In this document: positions 18,558 through 27,440 of the stretch, piece by piece
How positions within the stretch are numbered: the first letter of the stretch is position 1
Layout: every line of letters begins with the position of its first letter
Assembly (NCBI GenBank): GCA_031279425.1
Contig: JAITIQ010000156.1
Coordinates: 1 to 39,583 of the forward strand
Length of the DNA stretch: 39,583 bases
Source of the DNA: Accumulibacter sp.
GTDB lineage: Bacteria > Pseudomonadota > Gammaproteobacteria > Burkholderiales > Rhodocyclaceae
Direction of reading: 5' to 3'
The notes under the pieces: generated by a model
What the model saw: only the letters and a program-made list of their open reading frames with translations
Databases searched by the model: none
Told to the model about the DNA's origin: nothing
Program-made: the position numbers and the translations under genes

Positions 18558-18584
18558 GAGGAGCGAAGCGACGCGGCAATCCAT
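18558..18584 (+). repeat. Dispersed repeat of the GAGGAGCGAAGCGACG type, upstream of mutL
   Basis: The core GAGGAGCGAAGCGACGCGGC followed by AATCCAT is the partner of the repeat at 16598-16634, in the same orientation, so the two bracket mutL. It lies in the 277-bp divergent region between mutL and rpsF. Confidence 0.7.
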
Positions 18585-18597
18585 CCGGCAGCCCAGC

Positions 18598-18617
18598 GAT
18601 CCGGAAAGGTTTTCTCC
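18598..18617 (-). repeat. Dispersed repeat, copy B (20-mer shared with 1788-1807)
   Basis: The reverse complement of the 20-mer at 1788-1807 is found here without mismatch. It starts 13 bp after the GAGGAGCGAAG-type repeat, so this spacer contains two different repeat cores side by side. Confidence 0.75.
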
Positions 18618-18752
18618 TCCTCTTTGGATCGCACTCCAATCGCCCCGATCGCCAATCACCTCCCACTTCCCACGCATTTTCAAGTAGACTCGATCATTTC
18701 CACCTTGCTCCACCGTTTCGCATGGCGGGGGGCTTTTCCAGAAGGAGTGTCC

Positions 18753-19190
18753 ATGCGTCATTACGAGATCGTATTCATCGTCCATCCGGACCAGAGCGAG
18801 CAGGTTCCGGCGATGATCGAGCGCTACCAGTCGATCATCGCTGCGCAGGGCGGCCAGGTCCACCGTCTCGAAGACTGGGGCCGCCGCCAGTTGGCCTATC
18901 CGATCCAGAAGCTGCACAAGGCCCATTACGTGCTGATGAACATCGAGTGCGGCGGCGAGGTGCTGGCCGAGCTCGAACACGGCTTCAAATTCAACGACGC
19001 GGTGCTGCGCCACCTGATCATCAAGACGAAAAAGGCCGTCACGACGCCTTCTCCGATGATGAAGGAGGAGAAATCGAAGTCGATGCTGGAACCGCCGCCG
19101 CAACCAGCGCCGCCGGCGCAAAGCGAGGAAGCGCCGGCGCCTGCCGAAGCGGTCGCCGCGGCGGCCGGCGCGGAAGCGGCGGCGGGTTGA
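18753..19190 (+). CDS. rpsF: 30S ribosomal protein S6
   Basis: The 145-aa protein begins with [18 protein letters not shown] and contains [16 protein letters not shown] and [11 protein letters not shown], the S6 core that pairs with S18 on the small subunit platform. The last 35 residues are a low-complexity Pro/Ala/Glu tail longer than the usual S6 end. GAAGGAG lies 5 bp before the ATG. It is the first gene of the rpsF-priB-rpsR-rplI operon and is divergent from mutL. The ORF-track start at 18033 lies antisense to mutL and is not real. Confidence 0.97.
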   Translation: MRHYEIVFIVHPDQSEQVPAMIERYQSIIAAQGGQVHRLEDWGRRQLAYPIQKLHKAHYVLMNIECGGEVLAELEHGFKFNDAVLRHLIIKTKKAVTTPSPMMKEEKSKSMLEPPPQPAPPAQSEEAPAPAEAVAAAAGAEAAAG

Positions 19191-19191
19191 T

Positions 19192-19530
19192 TTGCCCGGG
19201 GGCAACCGCGTCGAGCTGGACGGGATCCTGATCGAGCGCAAGGCGCTGCGTTTCACTCCCGCCGGCGTGCCGGTCGTGGAATGCCTGATCGGACACGGCT
19301 CGGAGCAGATCGAGGCGGGCAGTCCGTGGCGCGTCGAATGCGAGATTCCGGCCATTGCCCTGGGGGAGCCGGCCCGCTGGATGCAGCAGGCCGCTCCCGG
19401 AATGTCGGTTCGCCTGACGGGATTTCTGGCCGCTCGCGGCAAGCGCGGCAGACAACTCAGATTGCATGTGACCACCATTGAATTCGAGGAAGGAAAGACA
19501 AATGGCAAGATTCATGAAGAAGAAGGATGA
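19192..19530 (+). CDS. priB: Primosomal replication protein N
   Basis: The 112-aa single-stranded-DNA-binding protein of the OB fold works with PriA and DnaT in restart of stalled replication forks. [29 protein letters not shown] and [12 protein letters not shown] are the recognisable PriB segments. The only sensible start is TTG at 19192, one base after the rpsF stop, so translation is probably coupled to rpsF. Its 3' end overlaps rpsR by 29 bp. The position between rpsF and rpsR is the one known for priB. Confidence 0.93.
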   Translation: MPGGNRVELDGILIERKALRFTPAGVPVVECLIGHGSEQIEAGSPWRVECEIPAIALGEPARWMQQAAPGMSVRLTGFLAARGKRGRQLRLHVTTIEFEEGKTNGKIHEEEG

Positions 19531-19777
19531 CAAGAACGTCAAGAAGCGCGGCAGCGGGCTGTTCAAGCGCCGCAAGTTCTGCCGCTTCACCGCCGAGAAG
19601 ATGGAAAGCATCGACTACAAGGATGTCGACCTCTTCAAGGAATACATCGCCGAAAACGCCAAGATCATGCCGGCGCGGCTGACTGGCACCAAGGCCGGCT
19701 ACCAGCGCATGTTGTCGGTGGCCATCAAGCGCGCGCGCTTCCTGGCGCTCCTGCCCTACACCGACAACCACCAGTGA
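19502..19777 (+). CDS. rpsR: 30S ribosomal protein S18
   Basis: A 91-aa protein with the S18 core [60 protein letters not shown] and LLPY, which binds next to S6 on the 30S platform. The N-terminal [18 protein letters not shown] is a basic lead longer than in many S18 proteins. The start is the ATG at 19502 after AGGAAAG; the ORF-track start at 19478 lies within priB and has no better signal. Confidence 0.96.
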   Translation: MARFMKKKDDKNVKKRGSGLFKRRKFCRFTAEKMESIDYKDVDLFKEYIAENAKIMPARLTGTKAGYQRMLSVAIKRARFLALLPYTDNHQ

Positions 19778-19792
19778 GCGGAGGATGAGACG

Positions 19793-20242
19793 ATGCAAAT
19801 CATTCTGATGGAGAAGGTCGGCAATCTCGGCAACCTCGGCGATCTCGTCAAGGTCAAGGATGGCTACGCCCGCAACTTCCTGATTCCCTCCGGCAAGGCC
19901 AGGCGCGCCACGCCGGCGGCGATGAAGGAATTCGAGGCCAGGCGCGCCGAACTGGAAAGGGCGGCGACCGAAAAGCTCTCCGCGGCGCGGGAATTCGCCA
20001 GCCGGCTGGAAGGCGTGGCCGTGACCGTGGCCCGCAAGGCGGGCGTCGACGGCCGCCTGTTCGGTTCGGTGACCAATTTCGACATCGCCGAAGGACTCGA
20101 AGCGCTGGGCCACCAGGTCGACAAATCCGACATCCGCATGCCGGACGGCCCGCTCAAGGCGGTCGGCGAGTGGGATCTGGAAGTCGTGCTGCACACCGAC
20201 ATCATCGCGACGATCAAGGTGATCGTGGTCGGCGAGCAGTAA
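19793..20242 (+). CDS. rplI: 50S ribosomal protein L9
   Basis: At 149 aa it has the standard L9 length. The N-terminal domain has the family signature [27 protein letters not shown] and a long connecting helix ([16 protein letters not shown]). The C-terminal domain has [22 protein letters not shown] precedes the ATG. It is the last gene of the operon, followed by a strong hairpin. Confidence 0.97.
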   Translation: MQIILMEKVGNLGNLGDLVKVKDGYARNFLIPSGKARRATPAAMKEFEARRAELERAATEKLSAAREFASRLEGVAVTVARKAGVDGRLFGSVTNFDIAEGLEALGHQVDKSDIRMPDGPLKAVGEWDLEVVLHTDIIATIKVIVVGEQ

Positions 20243-20248
20243 AAGGCC

Positions 20249-20321
20249 GTGAGCAGTGAAACGTGATTGAGTGAAACGTGAAGAACCGAACGGGGCCGTT
20301 CGGTTTTCACGTTCCGCTCAC
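20249..20321 (+). terminator. Long hairpin terminator between rplI and dnaB
   Basis: AACGTGAAGAACCGAACGG (20275-20293) pairs with CCGTTCGGTTTTCACGTT (20296-20313) with a single bulged G, a stem of 18 bp; TTTT lies in the right arm after the GC-rich 8-bp core (20286-20303). An outer pair GTGAGC / GCTCAC (20249-20254 and 20316-20321) encloses it. The 12-mer agtgaaacgtga is repeated at 20255 and 20270 inside the structure. It fills nearly the whole spacer and ends 5 bp before the dnaB ATG, so it may also influence dnaB translation. Confidence 0.75.
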
Positions 20322-20325
20322 ATTC

Positions 20326-21738
20326 ATGGCCAAGCCTCCCAATTCCGCCAACGCGAAGGCGTCGCAGCCCGATCCGGCGATCGCCGGCCTGCGCGTGCCG
20401 CCGCATTCGATCGAGGCCGAGCAGTCGGTGCTGGGCGGTCTGCTGCTCGACAACGCGGCGTTCGACAAGATCGCCGACGTCGTCGCCGAATCCGATTTCT
20501 ATCGCGACGAGCACCGGCGCATCTTCCGCCACATAGCCCGGCTGCTCGAGCGCAACAAGCCGGCCGACGCGGTCACCGTCGCGGAGGCCATCGACCTGGC
20601 GGGAGAGGGGACCGAGACCGGCGGGCTCGCCTATCTCGGCGAACTCGCGGTCAACACGCCGTCGGCGTCAAACATTCGGCGCTACGCCGAGATCGTGCGC
20701 GAACGGGCGATCCTGCGGCAGATGGTGACCGTCGGCGACGAGATCGCCGGCAGCGCCCTGAACCCCCTGGGGCGCGACGCGAAGCAGCTGCTGGACGAGG
20801 CCGAGGCCAGGGTGTTCGCCATCGCCGAATCCGGCTTCCGCTACCAGAGCGGCTTCCAGTCCATCAATCCGCTGCTCACGCAGGTCGTCGAACGCATCCA
20901 GGAACTGCACGACCGCGACAATCCGTCCGACATCACCGGCATCCCCACCGGCTTTGTCGATCTCGACCTGCGCACCTCGGGAATGCAGGAGGGCGATCTT
21001 CTGATCGTCGCCGGCCGCCCGTCGATGGGCAAGACCTCCTTTGCGCTGAACATCGCCGAGCACGTGGCGATCAAGGTCGGCCTGCCGGTCGCCGTCTTCT
21101 CGATGGAAATGGGCGGTACGCAACTGGCCATGCGCATGCTTTCCTCGGTCGGCCGGCTCGACGCGCAGCGCGTGCGCACCGGACGGCTCAATGACGACGA
21201 ATGGTCGCGCCTGACCTACGCGATGGGCGAGATGGTCGACAAGCCGCTGTACATCGACGAGACGGCGGCCTTGAACCCGATCGACCTGCGCGCCCGCGCC
21301 CGCCGCCTGCAGCGCCAGTTCGGCGGCAAGTTGGGCCTGATCGTCATCGACTACCTGCAACTGATGGCCTCGGCCAACCCCGCCGCCGGCGAGAACCGGG
21401 CGACCGAGATTTCCGAGATTTCGCGCTCGCTGAAGGCGCTGGCCAAGGAACTGAAGGTGCCGGTGATGGCCCTGTCGCAGTTGAACCGCTCGGTCGAGCA
21501 ACGCCCGAACAAACGGCCGGTGATGTCCGACCTGCGCGAATCGGGCGCCATCGAACAGGACGCCGACGTGATCATGTTCATCTACCGCGACGAGGTCTAC
21601 AACCTCGACACGCCGGACAAGGGCACCGCCGAGATCGTCATCGGCAAGCAGCGCAACGGCCCGACCGGCATGGTGCGCCTGACTTTCCTGGGCGAATACA
21701 CGCGCTTCGAGAACTTCGCGGCGGCGGGGACGTATTAG
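20326..21738 (+). CDS. dnaB: Replicative DNA helicase
   Basis: The 470-aa hexameric helicase unwinds DNA 5' to 3' ahead of the replication fork. The N-terminal domain has PPHSIEAEQSVLGGLLLDN. The RecA-like domain has Walker A GRPSMGKTSFALN, the B strand LIVIDYLQLM, VPVMALSQLNRSVEQRPNK and DLRESGAIEQDADVIMF, then IGKQRNGPTG, which carries the arginine finger. No intein is present. I chose the ATG at 20326; the longer ORF begins inside the terminator hairpin. The order rpsF-priB-rpsR-rplI-dnaB is conserved in many beta- and gammaproteobacteria. Confidence 0.97.
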   Translation: MAKPPNSANAKASQPDPAIAGLRVPPHSIEAEQSVLGGLLLDNAAFDKIADVVAESDFYRDEHRRIFRHIARLLERNKPADAVTVAEAIDLAGEGTETGGLAYLGELAVNTPSASNIRRYAEIVRERAILRQMVTVGDEIAGSALNPLGRDAKQLLDEAEARVFAIAESGFRYQSGFQSINPLLTQVVERIQELHDRDNPSDITGIPTGFVDLDLRTSGMQEGDLLIVAGRPSMGKTSFALNIAEHVAIKVGLPVAVFSMEMGGTQLAMRMLSSVGRLDAQRVRTGRLNDDEWSRLTYAMGEMVDKPLYIDETAALNPIDLRARARRLQRQFGGKLGLIVIDYLQLMASANPAAGENRATEISEISRSLKALAKELKVPVMALSQLNRSVEQRPNKRPVMSDLRESGAIEQDADVIMFIYRDEVYNLDTPDKGTAEIVIGKQRNGPTGMVRLTFLGEYTRFENFAAAGTY

Positions 21739-21949
21739 GCTGAAAAGATGACTTCCACCCTGATTGGCATTGCTTGCGAAACTACGCGACGCGACTGGAT
21801 CCTGCAACGCAGGAACGCGGTTTAAATATATGAGTGGTTGCCGGAGATCAGGGAACAGAAGGGTTCCTTGACGCCGAAACTGGAGAAACCCACCCACACG
21901 CTGAAATAGTTGCGGATGGATTCAGATACACTTTCCCCGGAGGTTTCCC

Positions 21950-24900
21950 ATGTCATTCCTGAACAAAACCGCGGAGCGCGCCCTTGTCGCCGCGCTGCTG
22001 GCCCTGATCCTCGCCGCGCCGGCCGCCGCGGCCGCGCGCAGGATTCCGCCGCCGGCGCCGGCGAGCGTGGCTTTCGAGGTGGTCGATGGGGCGCACCGCG
22101 AGTTCGACGGTTCTCCGGCGCTCACGCTCTCGTTCAGCCGGCCGCTCGACGCCAAAAGAGACTATGGGAAATACCTCGAAGTGCTCGAAATGCCGGCCGA
22201 CCGGAAAACACCAAAGCCCGCGGCGAACGATGAAGGGGACGAGGACGGTGAGGCCCCCGACGCCTTCGGCGAAGCCAGCCGCGCCCCCGAGGACACGACG
22301 CTGGACGGCGGCCGGCCGGTGCCCGGCGCCTGGGTCGTCGGGGAAAACCCGCGCCTGCTGTTTTTCCCGCAGGTCAAGCCGCAGACCCGCTACGTCGTGC
22401 GCCTGGTGGCCGGTCTGCCGGCCGGGGACGGCGCCCGGCTGGCCGGCGAGGCGCGCTTCTCGATCCGCACGGCGGCGGTGGCGCCGGCCTATTACTTCGC
22501 CAGCAGCGGCATGGTGCTGCCGACGGCGCAGAACGGCGGCCTGCCGGTGACCACGGTCAATGTGCCGGAAGTCGACATCCAGTTCCTCCGGGTGAAAGCC
22601 GAGCGCCTGCCGAATTTCCTGGAACAGGTCATCGCCGGCAGGCTCGGCGGCAAGGCCGCGCCGCGCCCCGACGACGAGGAGGGCGAAGGCGGGGACGAGG
22701 AGGATTACTACGGGCAGAGCAGAATCCGGCTCAAGGGGCTGGTCAACCTGTGGACGCTCGATCAGATCCACGCGATGACCGAGAGCGTCTTCGTCGGCCG
22801 TTTCCTGACCGAAACGAAGGCGAACCGGCGCGCCGTCACCTTCATCCCGGTCGAGAAGATTGCCGCGCTCAGGGAGCCGGGAGTTTACGTCGCGGTGATG
22901 TCGCAGCCCAATCGCTTCCGCTACGAATATCAGACGACCTATTTCTACGTCAGCGATCTCGGCCTGCACGTCCGGCAATACCCGGAGAAGGGGGCGGACG
23001 CCTTCGTCAGTTCGCTCGCCACCGGCAAGGGGGTCTCCGGCGTCGAGATCAGCTGGATCGGAGCCGACGGCAGGACCCACGCGCTCGGCGAGACCGACGC
23101 CGACGGACGCGCCGCTTTCGCCGAGCGTCCGAAGGAAGCGAAGGTGGTGATGGCCAGGAAGGGTCGGCAGACTTCGCTGATCGCCCTCAAGGAGCCGGCG
23201 CTCGACCTCGCCGAGTTCGACGTCGGCGGGCTGATCCCGTCGCCGATCCGCCTGTTCGCCTACAGCGGGCGCGATCTCTACCGTCCCGGCGAGCGTTTCG
23301 CGGTTTCGGTCATGGCGCGCGACGCGGACGGCAGGCCGGTGCCGGCGCAGCCGATCCAGGCGCTTCTGCGCCGTCCGGACGGCAGGGCGCAATGGACGAC
23401 CTCCTGGCGGCCGCAGGAAAAATTCGCGGGCTACTACCAGCAGACGATCGAGCTGCCCGCCGACGCGGCGACCGGCTTCTGGAACCTCGAACTGCGCGCC
23501 GACCCGGCGGACAAGCGGGCGAGCGCCGTGATGCGCTTGAGCGTCGAGGAATTCCTGCCCGAACGGATGAAGCTCGATCTTTCCAGCGCGGCGGAGCGGC
23601 TCGACGACGCCGAGGCCGGAACGTGGGAGATCGGCGTTGCCGGCGCCTATCTCTACGGCTCGCCCGCCGCCGGCACCCGTCTGCTCGGCGTGGTCAACAG
23701 CGAGCCCGAGCGCCATCCGCTCGCCAAGACGCTGCCGGGTTTTTATTTCGGCGACGCCAACGAGGACCCGATCCGCTCGCGCGTCGAACTCTCCGAGCAG
23801 GAGCTTGACGACGAGGGCAGGGCCGCGGTCCGCGTCGATCTTGCCCCGTTGCAGAACCGGCGCTCCCCCTTTGCCGTGCGCGCCACGCTGAGCCTGCTGG
23901 AAGAAGGCGGCCGGCCGGTGGTGCGCAGCATCGAGCGCACCTGGTGGCCGGCGCCGGCGCTGATCGGCCTGCGCCCGATGTTCACCGGCCCCTACGCGCG
24001 CGAGGGCGCGCCGGCCGAGTTCGAGATCGTGCGCGCCGACGCCGCGGGCAATCTGCTGGCGGCAAGCGAACTGCCGGTGCGCCTGTTCCGCGAGAACCGT
24101 CATTACTATTGGCGTTTCGACGACCAGCGCGGCTGGCATTCCGGCTTCTCCGAGACCGATGAGCTCTCGCTGGCGACGCAGGTCTCGATTCCGCCCGGTG
24201 GTCGCGGCGCGTTCGCCGTGCCGGTGAAATACGGCCGCTACCGCGTCGAGGTGCTCGATCCGGAAACCGGCCTGACCACCCGTTTCCGTTTCTACGCCGG
24301 CTGGTTCGCCAGGGACGACGAAACGCAGGGGCAGCGCCCCGACCGGGTGGCCCTGAAGCTCGACAAGCCGGCTTACGCCGAGGGCGAGACGGCCAAGTTG
24401 ACGATCACTCCGCCGCATGCCGGCGAGGCCCTGATCACGGTGGAAGGCGACAGACTGCTGTGGATGAAGCGAATCAGCATCGGCGCCGACGGCGCGACGC
24501 TCGACATTCCGGTCGACCGGGCGTGGCGCCGGCACGACCTCTACGTCACGGCGATGGTGCTGCGTCCCGGCGGGAAGCCGAGCAAGAGCGGCGCCGGCAT
24601 CACTCCGGCGCGCGCGCTGGGCCTCGTTTACCTGCCGCTCGAGCGCGGCGGGCGCAAGCTCGAGGTGACGCTTTCCGCGCCGCAGAAGATGGAGCCGAAT
24701 CAGCCGCTCAAGGTGCGGGTCAAGGTGTCCGGCGCCGCCAGGACCGGACCGTCAACGATGCTCACGCTTTCCGCCGTCGATGCCGGCATCCTCAACATCA
24801 CCCGTTTTGCCAGTCCCGATCCGTACGCGTTCTTTTTCGGCAAACAGCGCTACGGGCACGATCTGCACGACATCTACGGCCGTCTGATCGAAAAGATGGC

Positions 24901-27070
24901 CGGGCGGAGGGGTCGGCTCAAGTGGGGCGGCGACGCCACGCCCGAGCCGACGCGGAGCCTGCCGCAGAAGGTGCGCCTGGTCGATCTGTTCAGCGGAGCG
25001 GTGGCGCTCGACGAGGCCGGCGAGGCCGAGATTTCCCTGCCGGTGCCGGATTTCAACGGCAGCCTGCGCCTGATGGCGGTGGCTGCCGACGGCGAGCGCT
25101 TCGGTATGCGCGACGCCGAAGTCACCGTCGCCGCGCCGCTCATCGTCGAACTGGCCACGCCGCGCTTCCTGTCGGTCGGCGATCAGGCCCTGCTCTCGCT
25201 CGACGTGCAGAACCTGGCCGGCGAGGCGCAGGAAGTGAAGATCAGGGTCGACAACGGCGACGGCCTGGTGATCCATGAAGGCGAGCGGGAATTCACGCTG
25301 CGGGACCAGGAAAAGAAAGTGCTGCGCGTCCCGATCGAAGCCGGCACGGCCTTCGGCCTGACCGAAGTCGAAATCGGCATCGACAGCCCCCGCCTGAAGC
25401 AGACGCGGCGCTTCGGCCTGCAAGTGCAGGCGGTGACGCCGCGCGAGACGATCCTCCGGCGCTATACCGTCGCTCCCGGAGAAACACTGGAAATCCGGGA
25501 CGCCGAACTCTCCGGCCTGTTCCGCCAGACGGTGCTCTCGACCCTGGCCGTTTCCGACCAGGCGCCGATCGACGTGAAAAGCGCGGTGCGCGGCCTGCTC
25601 ACCTACCCCTACGGCTGCACCGAACAGACCACCAGCACCGCCTACCCGCACGTGTTCATCGACGAAGAAGCGGCCCGGCGCTTCGGGCTGCGGCCGTACA
25701 CCGCGGCGCAACGCGCCGACATGCTCGGCAAGGCCATCGGCCGCCTCTCCGGCATGCAGGCGCCGAACGGCGGTTTCAGCCTGTGGGGCAACGTCAACGA
25801 GTACCAGTACTGGCTCTCCGCCTACGTCGCCCACTTCCTGCTGGACGCGCGCGAACAGGGCTTTGCCGTTCCCGGGGAGATGGAGAAGAAGGCGCTCGAC
25901 TTCCTCCTGCGCGGCTTGCAGGAAGGCGTCGCCGGGTTGCCGCGCGGACCGTTCGTGTATGACGAAGGTTCCGTCTGGCGCGACCTGCGCTACGCCGGCT
26001 CCGGCCGCTTCGGCGTGCTCGCCTACGGCGCCTACGTGCTGGCGCGCCAGGGCAGGGCGCCGCTGTCGACCCTGCGCCAGATGTTCGAAGTCCGGGAGCA
26101 GGCGTATTCGGGCCTCGCCCTCGTCCACCTGGGCCTCGCGCTCCAGCTGATGGGCGACGAGACGCGCGCCCTGGAGTCCATCGACGCCGGTCTCGGCAAG
26201 CCGCGTTTCCACCGTTCCTGGTGGGGAGACTACGGCAGCCAGATACGCGACTCGTCGATGATCTACGTGCTGCTGCAGAAACACGGCATCGAGCGGCCAG
26301 GGCGCGAGGCGCTCGTCGCCCAGGTGGCGGGCCTGCTCGAAAACGACCGTTATCTCTCCACCCAGGAGAAGCTCGCCGTCTTCCTGCTCGGCCGGGGCTT
26401 CGCCGGACAGAAGACCGGCGAATGGTCGGCAAGCCTTGCCGCCGCCGGGAAGGAAGAAACGATCGGCGGTCGGGGCGCGCGGTTCGTGGCGCTGTCCGCG
26501 GACGATCTCGCGACGGGCGCGCGAATCAGGAACACGCACGCGCAGCGCCTGTTCCTCGAACTCAACCTGAGCGGCCACCCGGTCGTCATGCCACCCGCGC
26601 GCGACGACGCCTTCCACCTGACGCGCACCTGGCATACCGCCGACGGCCAGCCGCTGTACAGCGGGCCGGGTGGGCGGGCGCTGCAAGTCGGCGAATCGCT
26701 GATCGCACGGGTGAACGTCAAGACGCGTGGACGCTACGCCAACGCGCTCGTCGTCGATTACGTGCCGGCGGGCGTCGAGATCGAAAACGCCAATCTCTCG
26801 CAGGGCGAGCAGAACGCGCTTGCCATCGGCGGCATCGACATCCGCCAGGCGATGCAGGACACGCGCATCAAGCACCAGGAATTCCGCGACGACCGTTTCG
26901 TCGCCGCCCTGCGCATCGACGGCGAAATGAATCTGTTCTACCGCGTCCGCGTGGTCACCCCCGGCCGCTTCGTCGTCCCGCCGACCTGGGCCGAGGACAT
27001 GTATCAGCCGGCGGTCTACGGACTGTCTGGCGGCGGCTGGACGGTGACGGTGACGGACGGGAGGGAGTGA
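21950..27070 (+). CDS. Alpha-2-macroglobulin family protein, thioester type
   Basis: This 1706-aa periplasmic protein is a large protease trap of the bacterial A2M (YfhM-like) family. The N-terminal AALLALILAAPAAAAARR is a signal peptide without a lipobox Cys, unlike E. coli YfhM. Macroglobulin repeats make up the first about 900 residues (for example LFAYSGRDLYRPGERFAVSV). The ANA/A2M section contains LTLSAVDAGILNIT. The thioester motif CTEQ is at C1223 (YPYGCTEQTTS), followed by an alpha/alpha toroid domain (QAPNGGFSLWGNVNEYQYW) and a receptor-binding-like C-terminus. An acidic insertion (DDEEGEGGDEEDYYG) lies near residue 245. GGAGG precedes the ATG. The usual partner pbpC is not adjacent. 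Confidence 0.93.
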   Translation: MSFLNKTAERALVAALLALILAAPAAAAARRIPPPAPASVAFEVVDGAHREFDGSPALTLSFSRPLDAKRDYGKYLEVLEMPADRKTPKPAANDEGDEDGEAPDAFGEASRAPEDTTLDGGRPVPGAWVVGENPRLLFFPQVKPQTRYVVRLVAGLPAGDGARLAGEARFSIRTAAVAPAYYFASSGMVLPTAQNGGLPVTTVNVPEVDIQFLRVKAERLPNFLEQVIAGRLGGKAAPRPDDEEGEGGDEEDYYGQSRIRLKGLVNLWTLDQIHAMTESVFVGRFLTETKANRRAVTFIPVEKIAALREPGVYVAVMSQPNRFRYEYQTTYFYVSDLGLHVRQYPEKGADAFVSSLATGKGVSGVEISWIGADGRTHALGETDADGRAAFAERPKEAKVVMARKGRQTSLIALKEPALDLAEFDVGGLIPSPIRLFAYSGRDLYRPGERFAVSVMARDADGRPVPAQPIQALLRRPDGRAQWTTSWRPQEKFAGYYQQTIELPADAATGFWNLELRADPADKRASAVMRLSVEEFLPERMKLDLSSAAERLDDAEAGTWEIGVAGAYLYGSPAAGTRLLGVVNSEPERHPLAKTLPGFYFGDANEDPIRSRVELSEQELDDEGRAAVRVDLAPLQNRRSPFAVRATLSLLEEGGRPVVRSIERTWWPAPALIGLRPMFTGPYAREGAPAEFEIVRADAAGNLLAASELPVRLFRENRHYYWRFDDQRGWHSGFSETDELSLATQVSIPPGGRGAFAVPVKYGRYRVEVLDPETGLTTRFRFYAGWFARDDETQGQRPDRVALKLDKPAYAEGETAKLTITPPHAGEALITVEGDRLLWMKRISIGADGATLDIPVDRAWRRHDLYVTAMVLRPGGKPSKSGAGITPARALGLVYLPLERGGRKLEVTLSAPQKMEPNQPLKVRVKVSGAARTGPSTMLTLSAVDAGILNITRFASPDPYAFFFGKQRYGHDLHDIYGRLIEKMAGRRGRLKWGGDATPEPTRSLPQKVRLVDLFSGAVALDEAGEAEISLPVPDFNGSLRLMAVAADGERFGMRDAEVTVAAPLIVELATPRFLSVGDQALLSLDVQNLAGEAQEVKIRVDNGDGLVIHEGEREFTLRDQEKKVLRVPIEAGTAFGLTEVEIGIDSPRLKQTRRFGLQVQAVTPRETILRRYTVAPGETLEIRDAELSGLFRQTVLSTLAVSDQAPIDVKSAVRGLLTYPYGCTEQTTSTAYPHVFIDEEAARRFGLRPYTAAQRADMLGKAIGRLSGMQAPNGGFSLWGNVNEYQYWLSAYVAHFLLDAREQGFAVPGEMEKKALDFLLRGLQEGVAGLPRGPFVYDEGSVWRDLRYAGSGRFGVLAYGAYVLARQGRAPLSTLRQMFEVREQAYSGLALVHLGLALQLMGDETRALESIDAGLGKPRFHRSWWGDYGSQIRDSSMIYVLLQKHGIERPGREALVAQVAGLLENDRYLSTQEKLAVFLLGRGFAGQKTGEWSASLAAAGKEETIGGRGARFVALSADDLATGARIRNTHAQRLFLELNLSGHPVVMPPARDDAFHLTRTWHTADGQPLYSGPGGRALQVGESLIARVNVKTRGRYANALVVDYVPAGVEIENANLSQGEQNALAIGGIDIRQAMQDTRIKHQEFRDDRFVAALRIDGEMNLFYRVRVVTPGRFVVPPTWAEDMYQPAVYGLSGGGWTVTVTDGRE

Positions 27071-27440
27071 CGATGGCGTGAGCGGATGGAATGATCTGCA
27101 TATCTTCTTTGCCGATGCCGCGCGGTGGGAAAAAACGAGCGAATCAAGGATTGCAGACGGGGCGGAGACTTGGGGAGATGCCGAACAATGTCATTCCGGC
27201 TCGCATTGCGGGCGAGAAGCCAGGCGTCCCATGGCTCTTGCGTAAAAACGGGGGCGCGGGCGTCTCGCCCGTTTCCCGGTGCTTTTGCGGGCGGCAACCA
27301 CAAATGAACATCGTTCGCGCAGGGAATGGAATGAAGTTCGTTGCCGATCAAGTTGATTTTCATGGATTTCGCCTTCCCGGGAATGACGAATCTTGACTTG
27401 ATCAGTGTTTCTTGAATTTGAACTCTACTTGATTTTTTGA
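27071..27440. other. 370-bp intergenic region with palindromic repeats
   Basis: No gene is supported here. It holds the hairpin at 27254-27275 and, near 27371-27388, the sequence GCCTTCCCGGGAATGACG, which resembles common intergenic palindromic repeats. The last 50 bp before 27441 are AT-rich (TTGACTTGATCAGTG and onward) and probably contain the promoter of the DUF1178 gene, but no clear -10 box can be fixed. Confidence 0.6.
27254..27275. repeat. Palindromic repeat GCGCGGGCGTCTCGCC (copy 1)
   Basis: CGGGCG and CGCCCG form a 6-bp stem with a TCT loop and are followed by TTT. A copy with 15 of 16 bases identical lies at 33205-33220. It may end transcripts from the macroglobulin gene, although it is 184 bp away; as a two-copy intergenic hairpin it is better viewed as a REP-like element. 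Confidence 0.5.

Noticed and set aside
20255-20281. Direct repeats agtgaaacgtga considered as replication iterons next to dnaB
   Set aside because: Only two copies, and they lie inside the terminator-like palindrome after a ribosomal operon; there is no AT-rich unwinding region or DnaA box pattern.
21749-21826. 25-codon ORF after dnaB
   Set aside because: No ribosome binding site or similarity; the 211-bp spacer otherwise shows only an AT-rich patch near 21820-21835 and no sure promoter.
21953-24535. 860-aa minus-strand ORF antisense to the macroglobulin gene
   Set aside because: It is a by-product of GC-rich codon use; the translation is rich in Arg, Gly and Ala with no recognisable domain, while the plus strand encodes a clear A2M protein.
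24752-26875. 707-aa minus-strand ORF antisense to the macroglobulin gene
   Set aside because: Same reason: a composition-driven shadow ORF with no family features.
27016-27363. 115-aa minus-strand ORF after the macroglobulin gene
   Set aside because: It reads through palindromic repeats and gives the GRDARAP-type pseudo-peptide typical of such repeats.
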